Shown: positions 7,354 to 14,908 of the stretch, piece by piece
How positions within the stretch are numbered: the stretch's first letter is position 1
How the letters are laid out: each line of letters opens with the position of its first letter
NCBI RefSeq assembly: GCF_039536245.1
Contig: NZ_BAAAYN010000023.1
Span: 458,194 to 494,602 of the forward strand
Direction: 5' to 3'
From: Cryptosporangium minutisporangium
GTDB lineage: Bacteria; Actinomycetota; Actinomycetes; Mycobacteriales; Cryptosporangiaceae
Length of the DNA: 36,409 bases
Program-made: the position numbers and the translations under genes
The notes under the pieces: generated by a model
What the model was told of the DNA's origin: nothing
The model's input: the letters and a program-made list of their open reading frames with translations, nothing else
Database searches by the model: none

Positions 7354-8949
7354 TCAGATCGCGTTTACGAGCTCCGCCGCCGACGCCGTCTCGCTCCGAT
7401 TCCGGCCGCCGTCCTTCGCCCGGTAGAGCGCCCGGTCGGCGCCTTCGAGCAGGGTCTCCGCGTCGAAGCGTCCGCTGCCCGCGGCGATGCCCGCGCTGAA
7501 CGTGACCCGCAGCGTTCCGTCGTCGGCCGTGAACCGGCGCGCGGCCACTCGCTCCCGCAGCGCCTCGACCCGCGCACGGCCCTCATCCGCCGTGGCGCCC
7601 GGAAACACCAGCACGAACTCCTCGCCGCCGTTCCGCGCCACTACGACACCCGGCGGCTGTCCCTCGGCCAGCTCCTGGGCGACGCCCACCAGCACGTCGT
7701 CGCCGACCGCATGGCCGTACGTGTCGTTGACGCGCTTGAAGTGGTCGACGTCCACCAAAGCGAGGCAGATCGGTTCCCCCGTGGTGTCCGCCGAGCGCAT
7801 GGCCAGCGCGTCGGTGAGGTAGCGGCGGTTGTGCAGCCCGGTCAGCGGATCGCGGACGGCCTGCTCGGCGAGTTCGGCCCGGAGCGCCTCGATCGTGTCG
7901 AGCTGAGTACGCAGCCGGTCGTTCGCGGCCTCCAGGCTCCGCTGCTGCCGGTTGGCCGTTGTGACGTCGCGGCTGACCATCGCCCACCCGACGCAGGAGC
8001 CCGCACGGTCGCGAAGGACGATCAGCCGGGTCTCGAGATCGATCCCGAGGACGGTGGCGTCCTCGACCAGCCTGGTGGTGTCGCGCTCCGGGTCCGGGTG
8101 CAGGCCCAGCCCGAAGTCCTCGATCCGGACGTCGTGCCGCCGGTCCGAACCTGGGGCGAGGCGCGCCAGCAGCTGCCGGGCCGCCCGGTTGAGGTCCCGG
8201 ACGTAGCCGGCCCGGTCGACGATGCAGAAGTAGTCGGAGAGTTCGTCGATCACCTGTTCCCTTGCCACCGGAAGCAGGTCGAACGAGTGGCGGTCCAGCG
8301 CGATCCGGAGCACCACGACCGTGGACGCCATCCCGATCAGCGTCAACTCGACACCGAGCGCGAACACCTCCAACGCGAGGAGGTTCACGGCGATCGGCGG
8401 TAGCGCGATCGCGAGCATCCAGCCCAGGTGCCGGTTCTTCTTCTGCGGCGCCGCGGGGTCGGCCAACCCGAACTGCAGCGTGCTCCAGATCGTCAGGAAG
8501 TACAGGAACATCATGTGCGCCCAGTAGAGCGGGCCGAGCTGGACGACCCACACGTCGAGCGGGCTCAGCGTGACCTCACCGAAGAACAGATGGTGCCATC
8601 CGTCGGTGGCCGCCAGCGCGGTGGAGACGACCGGTTCGACCGACAGCAGCGCGATCCGCCGCCGAGTCGGCCACGACGGGTCGCCGATCGTCCAGACCAG
8701 TGCGGCGTACGACGCGATCAGCGCGCCCTGCGGGAGGATGCCGGCGATCGCGAGGATCCGCAGCGTCGAAACGTCGGTGGTCAGCGTGGACGCGCAGGCG
8801 AGAACGGCCCACAGCCCGATGCCGGCGGCGAGGCCGGCAAGGGGCCGTGCGCCCGTGCGGTGTGCGCGCATGTGCCACGCCGCCACCACCGTGTGTGCGC
8901 CGATGGACGCAACCAACCCGTAGGCGAGCGTCATCAGTTGCGGCCACAT
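7354..8949 (-). CDS. Membrane-bound diguanylate cyclase (7TM–PAS–GGDEF)
   Basis: This 531-residue protein synthesises the second messenger cyclic di-GMP from two GTP. The N-terminal half has about seven hydrophobic helices (from MWPQLMTLAYGLVASIG to about residue 215), like the 7TM sensor of histidine kinases. A PAS-like region follows (ELSDYFCIVDRAGYVRDLNRAARQLL), then a short coiled linker (RQQRSLEAANDRLRTQLDTIEALRAELAEQ). The C-terminal GGDEF domain starts at DPLTGLHNRRYL and has DVDHFKRVNDTYGH and the active-site variant GGEEF at residues 441-445, which is normally active. The RxxD inhibitory site is absent: PPGV stands where it is expected. Start 8949 opens directly into the first helix; upstream in-frame residues look non-coding. 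The downstream gap 7133-7353 holds no convincing gene. Confidence 0.9.
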   Translation of the reverse strand: MWPQLMTLAYGLVASIGAHTVVAAWHMRAHRTGARPLAGLAAGIGLWAVLACASTLTTDVSTLRILAIAGILPQGALIASYAALVWTIGDPSWPTRRRIALLSVEPVVSTALAATDGWHHLFFGEVTLSPLDVWVVQLGPLYWAHMMFLYFLTIWSTLQFGLADPAAPQKKNRHLGWMLAIALPPIAVNLLALEVFALGVELTLIGMASTVVVLRIALDRHSFDLLPVAREQVIDELSDYFCIVDRAGYVRDLNRAARQLLARLAPGSDRRHDVRIEDFGLGLHPDPERDTTRLVEDATVLGIDLETRLIVLRDRAGSCVGWAMVSRDVTTANRQQRSLEAANDRLRTQLDTIEALRAELAEQAVRDPLTGLHNRRYLTDALAMRSADTTGEPICLALVDVDHFKRVNDTYGHAVGDDVLVGVAQELAEGQPPGVVVARNGGEEFVLVFPGATADEGRARVEALRERVAARRFTADDGTLRVTFSAGIAAGSGRFDAETLLEGADRALYRAKDGGRNRSETASAAELVNAI

Positions 8950-9130
8950 GGTCGTCCTACCAGCTCCCCTCAAGGCGTCGTGCACCCCGCATCGGCAGCC
9001 GCGCGTCCGAACTGAGCGCACCTGCACGGCCGGAAGTGCCGGAACAGCAGTCGACGAGCCGATCCCGGGTGAGTTCGCGGTCGCGGCGATCGCCCGGACG
9101 CTGCTCAGCCGGCTGGGGTGAGGTCCCGCG

Positions 9131-9664
9131 TCACATCCGTTCGGCGGTGAAGACGATCAGTCCGCCGTACTGCTGGTGGGTGACCTGGACGACCATCTTC
9201 TTCCCGTCCCACGTGACCGGCACCGTGAAGCCGTCCTGGTCGTAGCTCCACGACGCGCTGAAGTTCTCCTTGTCGGACACCTCGTTCGGAACCGAGGTGG
9301 CGGTACCGATGTTCGGCTCGTCGGACTCGTCCCGTTGCACCGAGACGGTCAGCACACCGGCGTCGAACTGGTACGTGCCGTAGAGCGAATCGTTGAGCAG
9401 GCCGCTGTCCTGGCCGGGGGGCGAATTGCCTTCCAGCGTCCACTTGCCGTCCTCCACGGCCAGCACGCCGGTGCCGCCCTCGGCGCCCACCTTCCACTTC
9501 CCCTTGGCGAACGCCGTCAGCATGGCCTTCTTCGGGCTGCCGTCCGAGTCCGATCCGTCGCCGCCGCACGCGCTGAGCGTCGCGGCGATCAGGCCCAGCC
9601 CGGCGTACTTGAGCGCGGTCCGGCGTCCCACGACGGCCGATAACTGGCGAAACTCTTGGATCAT
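9131..9664 (-). CDS. Putative Tat-exported lipoprotein
   Basis: This 177-residue protein has a signal peptide carrying both a twin-arginine stretch (VVGRRTALKYAGLGL) and a lipobox (ATLSAC), followed by an acidic Ser/Asp/Gly linker. It is therefore probably exported folded by Tat and lipidated on the Cys near residue 33. The remaining roughly 140 residues are beta-rich with alternating charged and hydrophobic residues (GKWKVGAEGGTGVLAVEDGKW, then an SASWSYDQDGFTVPVTWDGKKM stretch). I do not recognise the family. A strong AGGAGG lies upstream of the ATG at 9664. It is divergent from the membrane protein gene at 9806, and the shared 141-base region probably carries both promoters. Confidence 0.82.
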   Translation of the reverse strand: MIQEFRQLSAVVGRRTALKYAGLGLIAATLSACGGDGSDSDGSPKKAMLTAFAKGKWKVGAEGGTGVLAVEDGKWTLEGNSPPGQDSGLLNDSLYGTYQFDAGVLTVSVQRDESDEPNIGTATSVPNEVSDKENFSASWSYDQDGFTVPVTWDGKKMVVQVTHQQYGGLIVFTAERM

Positions 9665-9793
9665 CCGTCCTCCTGGCCCCCGTGGTAGTCGTCGGCAACC
9701 TACCCGCGCCGTCAAAATCCTTTTTGGACGAGTACGCCCGCGGGACGGGCGCGCGTTCGCGCTACGTGCCGGAGGCCATCCAGGTGGCGGTCG

Positions 9794-9799
9794 TAATAT
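9794..9799 (+). promoter_or_regulatory. -10 element for a leaderless gene
   Basis: TAATAT at 9794-9799 is a near-consensus -10 hexamer ending six bases before the ATG at 9806. Transcription would start at or next to the A of the start codon. There is no Shine-Dalgarno sequence in front of the gene, which fits a leaderless mRNA. No clear -35 element is visible. Confidence 0.45.
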
Positions 9800-9805
9800 C
9801 TGCCG

Positions 9806-10675
9806 ATGACGTCCACCTGGCCCGGTCAGTTCCCCATCGTCCTGGGAGTCCTCGTCGCGACGATCCTCGCCGTGATCGGTGGCGCGCTGGCGTCCTGGCG
9901 TGCTTGGGAGGCCGCGAGCCCACTGCCGACGGCCGCGGAGCTCACCGAGCTCGGGCGGCTGGTGAGCCCCGACGACGCGGCACCGTTCGCAGGCGCCGAC
10001 CCGGTACGCGACGACATCGCCGACACCGGGACGCTGGTGCCGATCGTGAGGTACGGCACCAGCGCGCCGGACCCGAACCGGTCGATCGATCCGATCCGGG
10101 ACCGGATGAGGGCGGCTGGCTGGGAGATCGTCGAGGAGGCCGACCACACGCACGTCGTCGTGGAGTCGAGGTACCGCTCGACCGAGACGTACTTCGTGGC
10201 GAGGAAGGGCCATCTGCGGGTGTTCGTGATCGACGAGTACTGGTCCAGTGCGGGCGAGGGCGGCGGCGGCCTCACGGCCAAGGTGCTCCGGGAGCAGACA
10301 CCGCTGGTGAAGGCCGCCGGGCTCGGCGGCGCGCTCGCCGGTGCCGCACTCGGGCTGGCACTGGTGAGATGGGGGGCCCGTCGCACGCGCGGACACCTGC
10401 TGTGGCGCGGTGCCCTTCTCGTGCTCCTCGGCACCACGGTCGTCCTGCTGGTCCCGGGCCTGGCCTGGACGCTCTACCGGATGCTGCCGGACGGGGTCAC
10501 CACCGCGCACAACTACGTCCAGGAGCCGTTCTGGCGCGGTCTGACCGGCGAGCCCAGAGCAGTGCCCGCGCTGTATCCCGCGGCCGTCGCACTGGTCCTG
10601 CTGCTCCTGCCCATGCACCGGCTGACCTCGGCGAAGGCGTTGACGCCGGAGCCGGAGCCGTCCGGCGTCGGCTGA
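9806..10675 (+). CDS. Membrane protein of unknown function
   Basis: A 289-residue protein that I do not recognise. It has an N-terminal anchor (IVLGVLVATILAVIGGALASW), then an extracytoplasmic region of about 130 residues containing IRDRMRAAGWEIVEEADH and TETYFVARKGHLRVFVIDEY, with no Cys. Three further hydrophobic segments follow: VKAAGLGGALAGAALGLALV, GALLVLLGTTVVLLVPGLAW and YPAAVALVLLLLP. This suggests a sensor-like or structural extracytoplasmic domain held between anchors. The ATG at 9806 lacks a ribosome site and sits immediately after a TAATAT -10 box, implying leaderless translation. It is divergent from the lipoprotein gene, and both face the same compartment, so they might act together; that is inference. 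Confidence 0.82.
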   Translation: MTSTWPGQFPIVLGVLVATILAVIGGALASWRAWEAASPLPTAAELTELGRLVSPDDAAPFAGADPVRDDIADTGTLVPIVRYGTSAPDPNRSIDPIRDRMRAAGWEIVEEADHTHVVVESRYRSTETYFVARKGHLRVFVIDEYWSSAGEGGGGLTAKVLREQTPLVKAAGLGGALAGAALGLALVRWGARRTRGHLLWRGALLVLLGTTVVLLVPGLAWTLYRMLPDGVTTAHNYVQEPFWRGLTGEPRAVPALYPAAVALVLLLLPMHRLTSAKALTPEPEPSGVG

Positions 10676-10776
10676 TGCGAGGCGACACGACGCGTTCACC
10701 TACGGCTCGCACGCCTGACCCCCCGGGCCCGAATACGGTGGCGTTCGAATGCACTCAAGCCTCGGAGGCGTTGACC

Positions 10777-11628
10777 ATGACCGGTGACCTCACCGGCAAG
10801 ACGATCGTGATCACCGGCGCCACGTCAGGAATCGGAGCGTCCGCGGCGCACACCCTGACGCAGCGGGGCGCGACGGTCGTCCCGACCGGACGTTCACCCC
10901 AGCGGGCCGCCGCGCTGTCCGAAGAGCTCGGCTTGGAGGTACTGACCGCCGACTTCGCTCGGTTCGCCGACGTCCGGGCACTGGCCGAGCGAATCCTCGA
11001 CCGCTGTCCGCGCATCGACGTCCTCGTCCACAACGCCGGCGGCATGGTGCCGGTGCGCTCGGACACCACGGATGGCCACGAGACAACCCTTCAGACCAAC
11101 TACCTCGCGCCGTTCCTCCTGCAGTCCCTCCTCCACGACAGGCTGGCCGAATCCCGGGCCCACACGATCGTCACCAGCAGCGTCGCGCACCGGGCCGGGA
11201 AGATCCGACTCGACGACCTCGAATTCCGGGAGCGCCGCTACTCCGCCGGCGCCGCGTACGGCGCGGCGAAACTCGCCGACCTGCTCTTCAGCCGTGAGAT
11301 CGCACGACACGCAGAACAGACCGGCATCACGTCGGTCGCGTTCCACCCAGGCGCCGTAGCCTCCGACTTCGGTCGCGGCGCGACCGGCCCCGCCGGACTC
11401 GTGTACAACACCGCGCTCGGGCGACGTCTCTTCACGATCGACAACGACGAAGGCGCCCGCCCACTGGTCCATCTCGCCGCCGACACGGACCCCCGCACGG
11501 TCAACGGCCAGTACTTCAACAAGCTCAAGCCAGACGCCTCGACGTCGGCGCAAGCGCGCGATGCCGATCTCGGCACGCGGCTCTGGGCAACCACCGAGGA
11601 ACTGCTCAGACCGCCCGTGACACGTTGA
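10777..11628 (+). CDS. Short-chain dehydrogenase/reductase (SDR)
   Basis: This 283-residue NAD(P)-dependent oxidoreductase of the classical/retinol-dehydrogenase-like SDR group has the cofactor-binding motif TGATSGIG at residues 12-19 and NAGG near residue 87. A catalytic Ser lies in VTSSVAHRAG, and the active-site YxxxK appears as YGAAK. The Arg in PTGRSPQR after the second strand is compatible with NADPH preference. Start ATG 10777 follows CTCGGAGG (10761-10768) at good spacing. The C-terminal part (ARPLVHLAADTDPRTVNGQYF) resembles the substrate-lid region of WW-domain-oxidoreductase-like SDRs. Its stop lies 22 bases from the stop of the convergent truncated UvrA-like gene. Substrate unknown. 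Confidence 0.92.
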   Translation: MTGDLTGKTIVITGATSGIGASAAHTLTQRGATVVPTGRSPQRAAALSEELGLEVLTADFARFADVRALAERILDRCPRIDVLVHNAGGMVPVRSDTTDGHETTLQTNYLAPFLLQSLLHDRLAESRAHTIVTSSVAHRAGKIRLDDLEFRERRYSAGAAYGAAKLADLLFSREIARHAEQTGITSVAFHPGAVASDFGRGATGPAGLVYNTALGRRLFTIDNDEGARPLVHLAADTDPRTVNGQYFNKLKPDASTSAQARDADLGTRLWATTEELLRPPVTR

Positions 11629-11650
11629 AGCCCGGGTGTGGCGTGGCCGG

Positions 11651-12163
11651 TCAGGACGAAGGCGTCCGCCCGGCCTCGTTCAACGACCGGCTCCGATCGA
11701 TGACGGCGTCGACGTCGAGGGCGGCGTGCCGCCCGGTGCCCTCGCAGTCGGGACACATTCCGGCGGCGGCGTTGAACGACAGGGCATGCGGTCCGGGAAC
11801 GGGTGGGCTGCCGTGAGTGGCGTAGAGCTGGCGCAGCAGGGACCACGCGTCGGTGGCGGTGCCTACGGTGGAGCGCGGGTTGGCGCCCATCGGCGCCTGG
11901 TCCACGACGATCGACGCGGACAGCCCTTCGAGGGTGTCGACGTCGGGGCGGGGAAGGTGCGGCAGGAGGTTCTGCACGAACGCCGGGTAGGTCGCGTTGA
12001 GCAGCCGCTGGGACTCCGCGGCGACCGTGTCGAACGCCAGCGACGACTTCCCCGACCCGGACACCCCGCTGAGCACAGTCAGCCGGCGTTTGGGGATGTC
12101 GACGTCCGCGCCGCGCAGGTTGTTCGTACGGGCGCCACGCACCCTGATGTGGTCTTGAGCCAT
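11651..12163 (-). pseudogene. Truncated UvrA-like (DrrC/excinuclease A family) ATPase, N-terminal fragment
   Basis: Only 170 residues remain of a UvrA-like ABC ATPase that normally has about 750-800 residues. The start is intact: GAGGAG upstream of ATG 12163, then the conserved RVRGARTNNLRG opening and Walker A GVSGSGKSSLAFDT at about residue 33. Next come SQRLLNATYPAFVQN, the VDQAPMGANPRSTVGT region and a first zinc-type CPDC. Homology stops abruptly after IDRSRSLNE, just where family members continue with the rest of the first half, and a TGA follows seven codons later. There is no signature motif, Walker B or second ATPase. The adjoining DNA is the convergent SDR gene, so a deletion has probably removed about three-quarters of the gene. 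It follows the MFS gene with a 23-base gap. Confidence 0.75.
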
Positions 12164-12186
12164 CGTGAGCTCCTCGTGGACGCTGG

Positions 12187-13659
12187 TCAGTGCTGGTGGG
12201 TGGCGGCGGTCTTGGGAAGCGCGAGCATCACGGCTGCGGCCAGGAGGTAGGCGGCGACCTGCCAGGGCAGAACCTGCGCGAGGGCGTGCCCGAACACCAC
12301 GGCGGTGTCCCCCGCCGTCGAGCTGTCGGTGGGGACGAGGGCGTTGAAGAAGACGGTTCCCAAGACGGCGACGCCGACGGCTCCGCCGATCTGGTTGACG
12401 GTGGACAGCACCCCGCCTGCGGCGCCGGCGTGCCGATCGGGGACGCCGGCGAGGACGACGTTGACCAGGATCGGAGCGCCCAGCCCCAGCCCGAGTCCGC
12501 CGAGGAGCATGACCCCGGCCAGGGACCAGTAGCCCGGAGTGCCGCCGTCGCGGACGAGGAGCCACAGCAGGCCCTGCGATGCGGCCAGGATGAGGGACCC
12601 GGTGACGAGCAGGGCGCGGCCGGCCTTGCCCGCGAGGGCGACTCCGGCCCCGGAGGTGATCATCGACCCGAGCGCGTACGGCAGGAGCACCAGGCCGGTG
12701 TCCCAGGCCGAACGTCCGGTACCGGCTTGCAGGTAGATCGACAGGACCAGGAAGAACGCGGCCAGTGCCCCGAAGAACAGCACCGACGCCGCGAGGCCGG
12801 CGGTGAACGGGCGCACGGCCAGCAGCGCGGGCTCCAGGACCGGTTGCCCGCCGCGCGACGTGACGCGCCGCTCGTGAGCCACGAAGACGGCGAGCAGGAC
12901 CACCCCGGCCGCGAGGAGGGCCCACCCCCACCACGGCCAGCCCCAGTCCCGGCCCTGCACCAGCGGCAGCAGGACCAGCACGACCGCGGCTGCGGCGAGG
13001 ACCGCACCGGTGAAGTCCAGGCGTGCCCGCACCGGTGCGGTGGACTCCGGCAGCACCCGCGCTCCCAGCAGCAGGGCGACGGCGGCGACGGGGACGTTGA
13101 TCCAGAAGATCGTGCGCCAGCCCAGGCCCCACAGGTCGGCGTCGACGAGCGCGCCGCCGAGCAGTGGCCCGGCGACCGCGGCCAAGCCTTGCACGGCGCC
13201 GAACGCGCCGAACGCCTTGGCCATCGCGGCCGGCTCGAACGAGGACCGGATGATCCCGAACACCTGCGGGACCATGAACCCGCCCGCCAGGCCCTGCACC
13301 ACCCGGACCGCGATCAACGCCTCGGCCGACGGGGCGAGAGCGCACGCCGCGGACGCGACCGCGAAGCACGCCAGGGAGACGAGGAACACCTTGCGGCGGC
13401 CGTAGTCGTCCCCGATCCGTCCGCCGATGATCAGGCCCGATCCCAGGGCCAGGGTGTAGGCCGCGAGCGTCCACTGCAACTGCGCTTGCGTGGCGTGCAG
13501 ATCGGTGGCGATGTCGGGGGCGGCGACGGTGACGATCGTGACGTCGAGCAGGTCCATGAACGAGGCGAACAGCACGACGAGCAGCGCCAGCGACGCGCGT
13601 CGGCCCGCGACCGGCGCGGACTGATCAGACGAAGCGGGAGGTGAGGAAATCTGCGTCAT
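12187..13659 (-). CDS. MFS transporter, DHA2-type drug exporter
   Basis: This 490-residue exporter has about 14 membrane helices. Motifs: SFMDLLDVTIVTVAAPDIA in helix 1, loop 2-3 motif GGRIGDDYGRRKVF, VRVVQGLAGGFMVPQVFGII, and AVQGLAAVAGPLLGG in the motif C position. A characteristic WRTIFWINVPVAAVAL begins helix 6. Start ATG 13659 is chosen because upstream in-frame sequence is Arg-rich and runs across the operator palindrome. It is transcribed leftward with the UvrA-like fragment and is divergent from a WYL-domain regulator 62 bases away. MFS plus UvrA-like plus regulator is a known self-resistance type grouping for DNA-damaging or intercalating compounds. Here only the exporter is still whole. 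Confidence 0.92.
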   Translation of the reverse strand: MTQISSPPASSDQSAPVAGRRASLALLVVLFASFMDLLDVTIVTVAAPDIATDLHATQAQLQWTLAAYTLALGSGLIIGGRIGDDYGRRKVFLVSLACFAVASAACALAPSAEALIAVRVVQGLAGGFMVPQVFGIIRSSFEPAAMAKAFGAFGAVQGLAAVAGPLLGGALVDADLWGLGWRTIFWINVPVAAVALLLGARVLPESTAPVRARLDFTGAVLAAAAVVLVLLPLVQGRDWGWPWWGWALLAAGVVLLAVFVAHERRVTSRGGQPVLEPALLAVRPFTAGLAASVLFFGALAAFFLVLSIYLQAGTGRSAWDTGLVLLPYALGSMITSGAGVALAGKAGRALLVTGSLILAASQGLLWLLVRDGGTPGYWSLAGVMLLGGLGLGLGAPILVNVVLAGVPDRHAGAAGGVLSTVNQIGGAVGVAVLGTVFFNALVPTDSSTAGDTAVVFGHALAQVLPWQVAAYLLAAAVMLALPKTAATHQH

Positions 13660-13680
13660 GACCGCACCGTGACATCGATA

Positions 13681-13699
13681 GCGGCCACGGAATGGCCGC
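13681..13699. promoter_or_regulatory. Inverted repeat, likely operator between WYL regulator and MFS genes
   Basis: A perfect 7-bp inverted repeat, GCGGCCA (13681-13687) and TGGCCGC (13693-13699), is separated by five bases. It lies 21 bases upstream of the MFS start and between the divergent regulator and exporter genes, where a regulator controlling both would bind. The right arm overlaps an ATG at 13692 that could otherwise be read as the regulator start. Confidence 0.5.
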
Positions 13700-13721
13700 C
13701 ATTTCTGCGACGGTGGAACTC

Positions 13722-14735
13722 GTGGCCGACACCTCCGCACGGATCTTGCGTCTGCTGTCCCTACTCGAGGCGCGGGTGGAGTGGCCCGGAGCCGAGCTCG
13801 CCGAGCGGCTCGACGTGTCGGCTCGCACCTTGCGGCGCGACGTCGACACGCTGCGGGAGCTCGGCTACCCCGTCGACGCCGCCAAGGGCCCCGGCGGCGG
13901 GTACCGGCTCGGGCGTGGAGGAAAGCTCCCCCCGCTCGTCCTCGACGACGACCAGGCCATCGCCATCGCCTTGGCTCTGCAGACCGCGCCGGCGACCGTC
14001 ACCGGAATCGACGACGCCGTCACCCGCGCGCTGACCACGCTGCGTCAGGTCATGCCCACCCGGCTGCGAGCCGCGAGCGAAGCCTTCGAGGTGACCAGCC
14101 TGCGCAACTACTGGGAGTTCTCGGCCCCACCCATCGACATCGCCACCCTGCAGACCGTCGGCGCCGCGATCCGCACCAGCCGCGTCCTACGCTTCGACTA
14201 CCGCGACCCGACCGGCGCGATCCCCGCGCCCGGTCAGCCCGGCTTCCGCCCACCCCGAGAGGTCGAGCCCCACCACCTGGTCGTCTGGGCCGGCCGTTGG
14301 TACCTCATCGCCCGCGAGCACCGGCACCGGACCTGGCACACCTACCGCGTCGACCGGATCCACCACCGCTCCCCCGCCGGCGTGGCCTTCACGCCCCACC
14401 CCCTCACCGACGACGACCTCACCCGACTCGTCGTGCAGAATCCCGACCGCGGCGACACTCCCGGTCCCTGGCAGTGCGTCGGGTCAGCGACCCTCGAGCT
14501 ACCCGCCGGCGTCGTCGCCCGCTGGGCACCCGGCGGCTCCGTCGTTCAACCGCTCGACCCCCACCACAGTCGGCTCACCCTCTGCGGTTGGTCCTGGACC
14601 GGGGTCGCCGGCCTCTTCATCACGTTCGACACGGGCCTGAGCGATGTCGAGCCACCGGAACTCGTGGCCGCGTTGGGGCGGATCGGTCAGCGACTACGAG
14701 CCACAGCCTCCCAGCCGACCAACCTCTCCGGCTGA
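13722..14735 (+). CDS. WYL-domain transcriptional regulator (HTH_11–WYL)
   Basis: This 337-residue regulator has an N-terminal helix-turn-helix of the DeoR/HTH_11 type (TSARILRLLSLLEARVEWPGAELAERLDVSARTLRRDV, roughly residues 3-45) and a winged loop with the typical GGGYRLGRGGKLPPL. A WYL effector-binding domain begins near residue 140 and includes RVLRFDYRDPTG, EPHHLVVWAGRWYLIARE and TYRVDRI. WYL domains sense small ligands, sometimes nucleic-acid-derived. I choose GTG 13722, which gives the family-like opening VADTSARILRLLSLL. The ATG at 13692 lies inside an inverted repeat and adds residues without family similarity. It is divergent from the MFS/UvrA-like pair and most likely controls it. 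Confidence 0.9.
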   Translation: MADTSARILRLLSLLEARVEWPGAELAERLDVSARTLRRDVDTLRELGYPVDAAKGPGGGYRLGRGGKLPPLVLDDDQAIAIALALQTAPATVTGIDDAVTRALTTLRQVMPTRLRAASEAFEVTSLRNYWEFSAPPIDIATLQTVGAAIRTSRVLRFDYRDPTGAIPAPGQPGFRPPREVEPHHLVVWAGRWYLIAREHRHRTWHTYRVDRIHHRSPAGVAFTPHPLTDDDLTRLVVQNPDRGDTPGPWQCVGSATLELPAGVVARWAPGGSVVQPLDPHHSRLTLCGWSWTGVAGLFITFDTGLSDVEPPELVAALGRIGQRLRATASQPTNLSG

Positions 14736-14860
14736 ATCGCCTGGCCGAACCGACGCGCACTGAGGCCGTTTGCCCGCAGCCCCGACGCGGCCACTCAGGT
14801 CATCAGGATTTAACCCGCCGGGACCGCTTCCGGAACACATGGACACCACCCTCTACGCCA

Positions 14861-14882
14861 TTACCTATCGATTGACAGGTAA
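14861..14882. promoter_or_regulatory. Near-perfect 22-bp palindrome, candidate operator of the guanidine/urea operon
   Basis: Arms TTACCTATC (14861-14869) and GACAGGTAA (14874-14882) are complementary at eight of nine positions around a 4-base centre. The site lies 26 bases before the permease start, and a TTGACA hexamer (14872-14877) falls inside it. Its length and symmetry fit a TetR-family operator, and the only regulator in this operon is the TetR gene at 23268. Direct evidence of binding is lacking. Confidence 0.55.
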
Positions 14883-14908
14883 ACCTGGCCGCTCTGGAGG
14901 GTGGAGTC

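Noticed and set aside
10740-10752. GTTCGAA-like string that could suggest a tRNA T-loop
   Set aside because: No acceptor or anticodon stem around it; it lies just before the SDR ribosome site.
12190-13644. Plus-strand open frame of 484 codons opposite the second MFS gene
   Set aside because: Low-complexity Gly/Asp/Gln/Glu/Arg antisense reading; the minus-strand exporter explains the sequence.
14736-14908. Possible guanidine riboswitch before the carboxylase operon
   Set aside because: I could not see the conserved guanidine-I boxes, the paired ACGR-loop hairpins of guanidine-II or a guanidine-III pseudoknot; only a palindrome is present. A covariance-model search would settle it.
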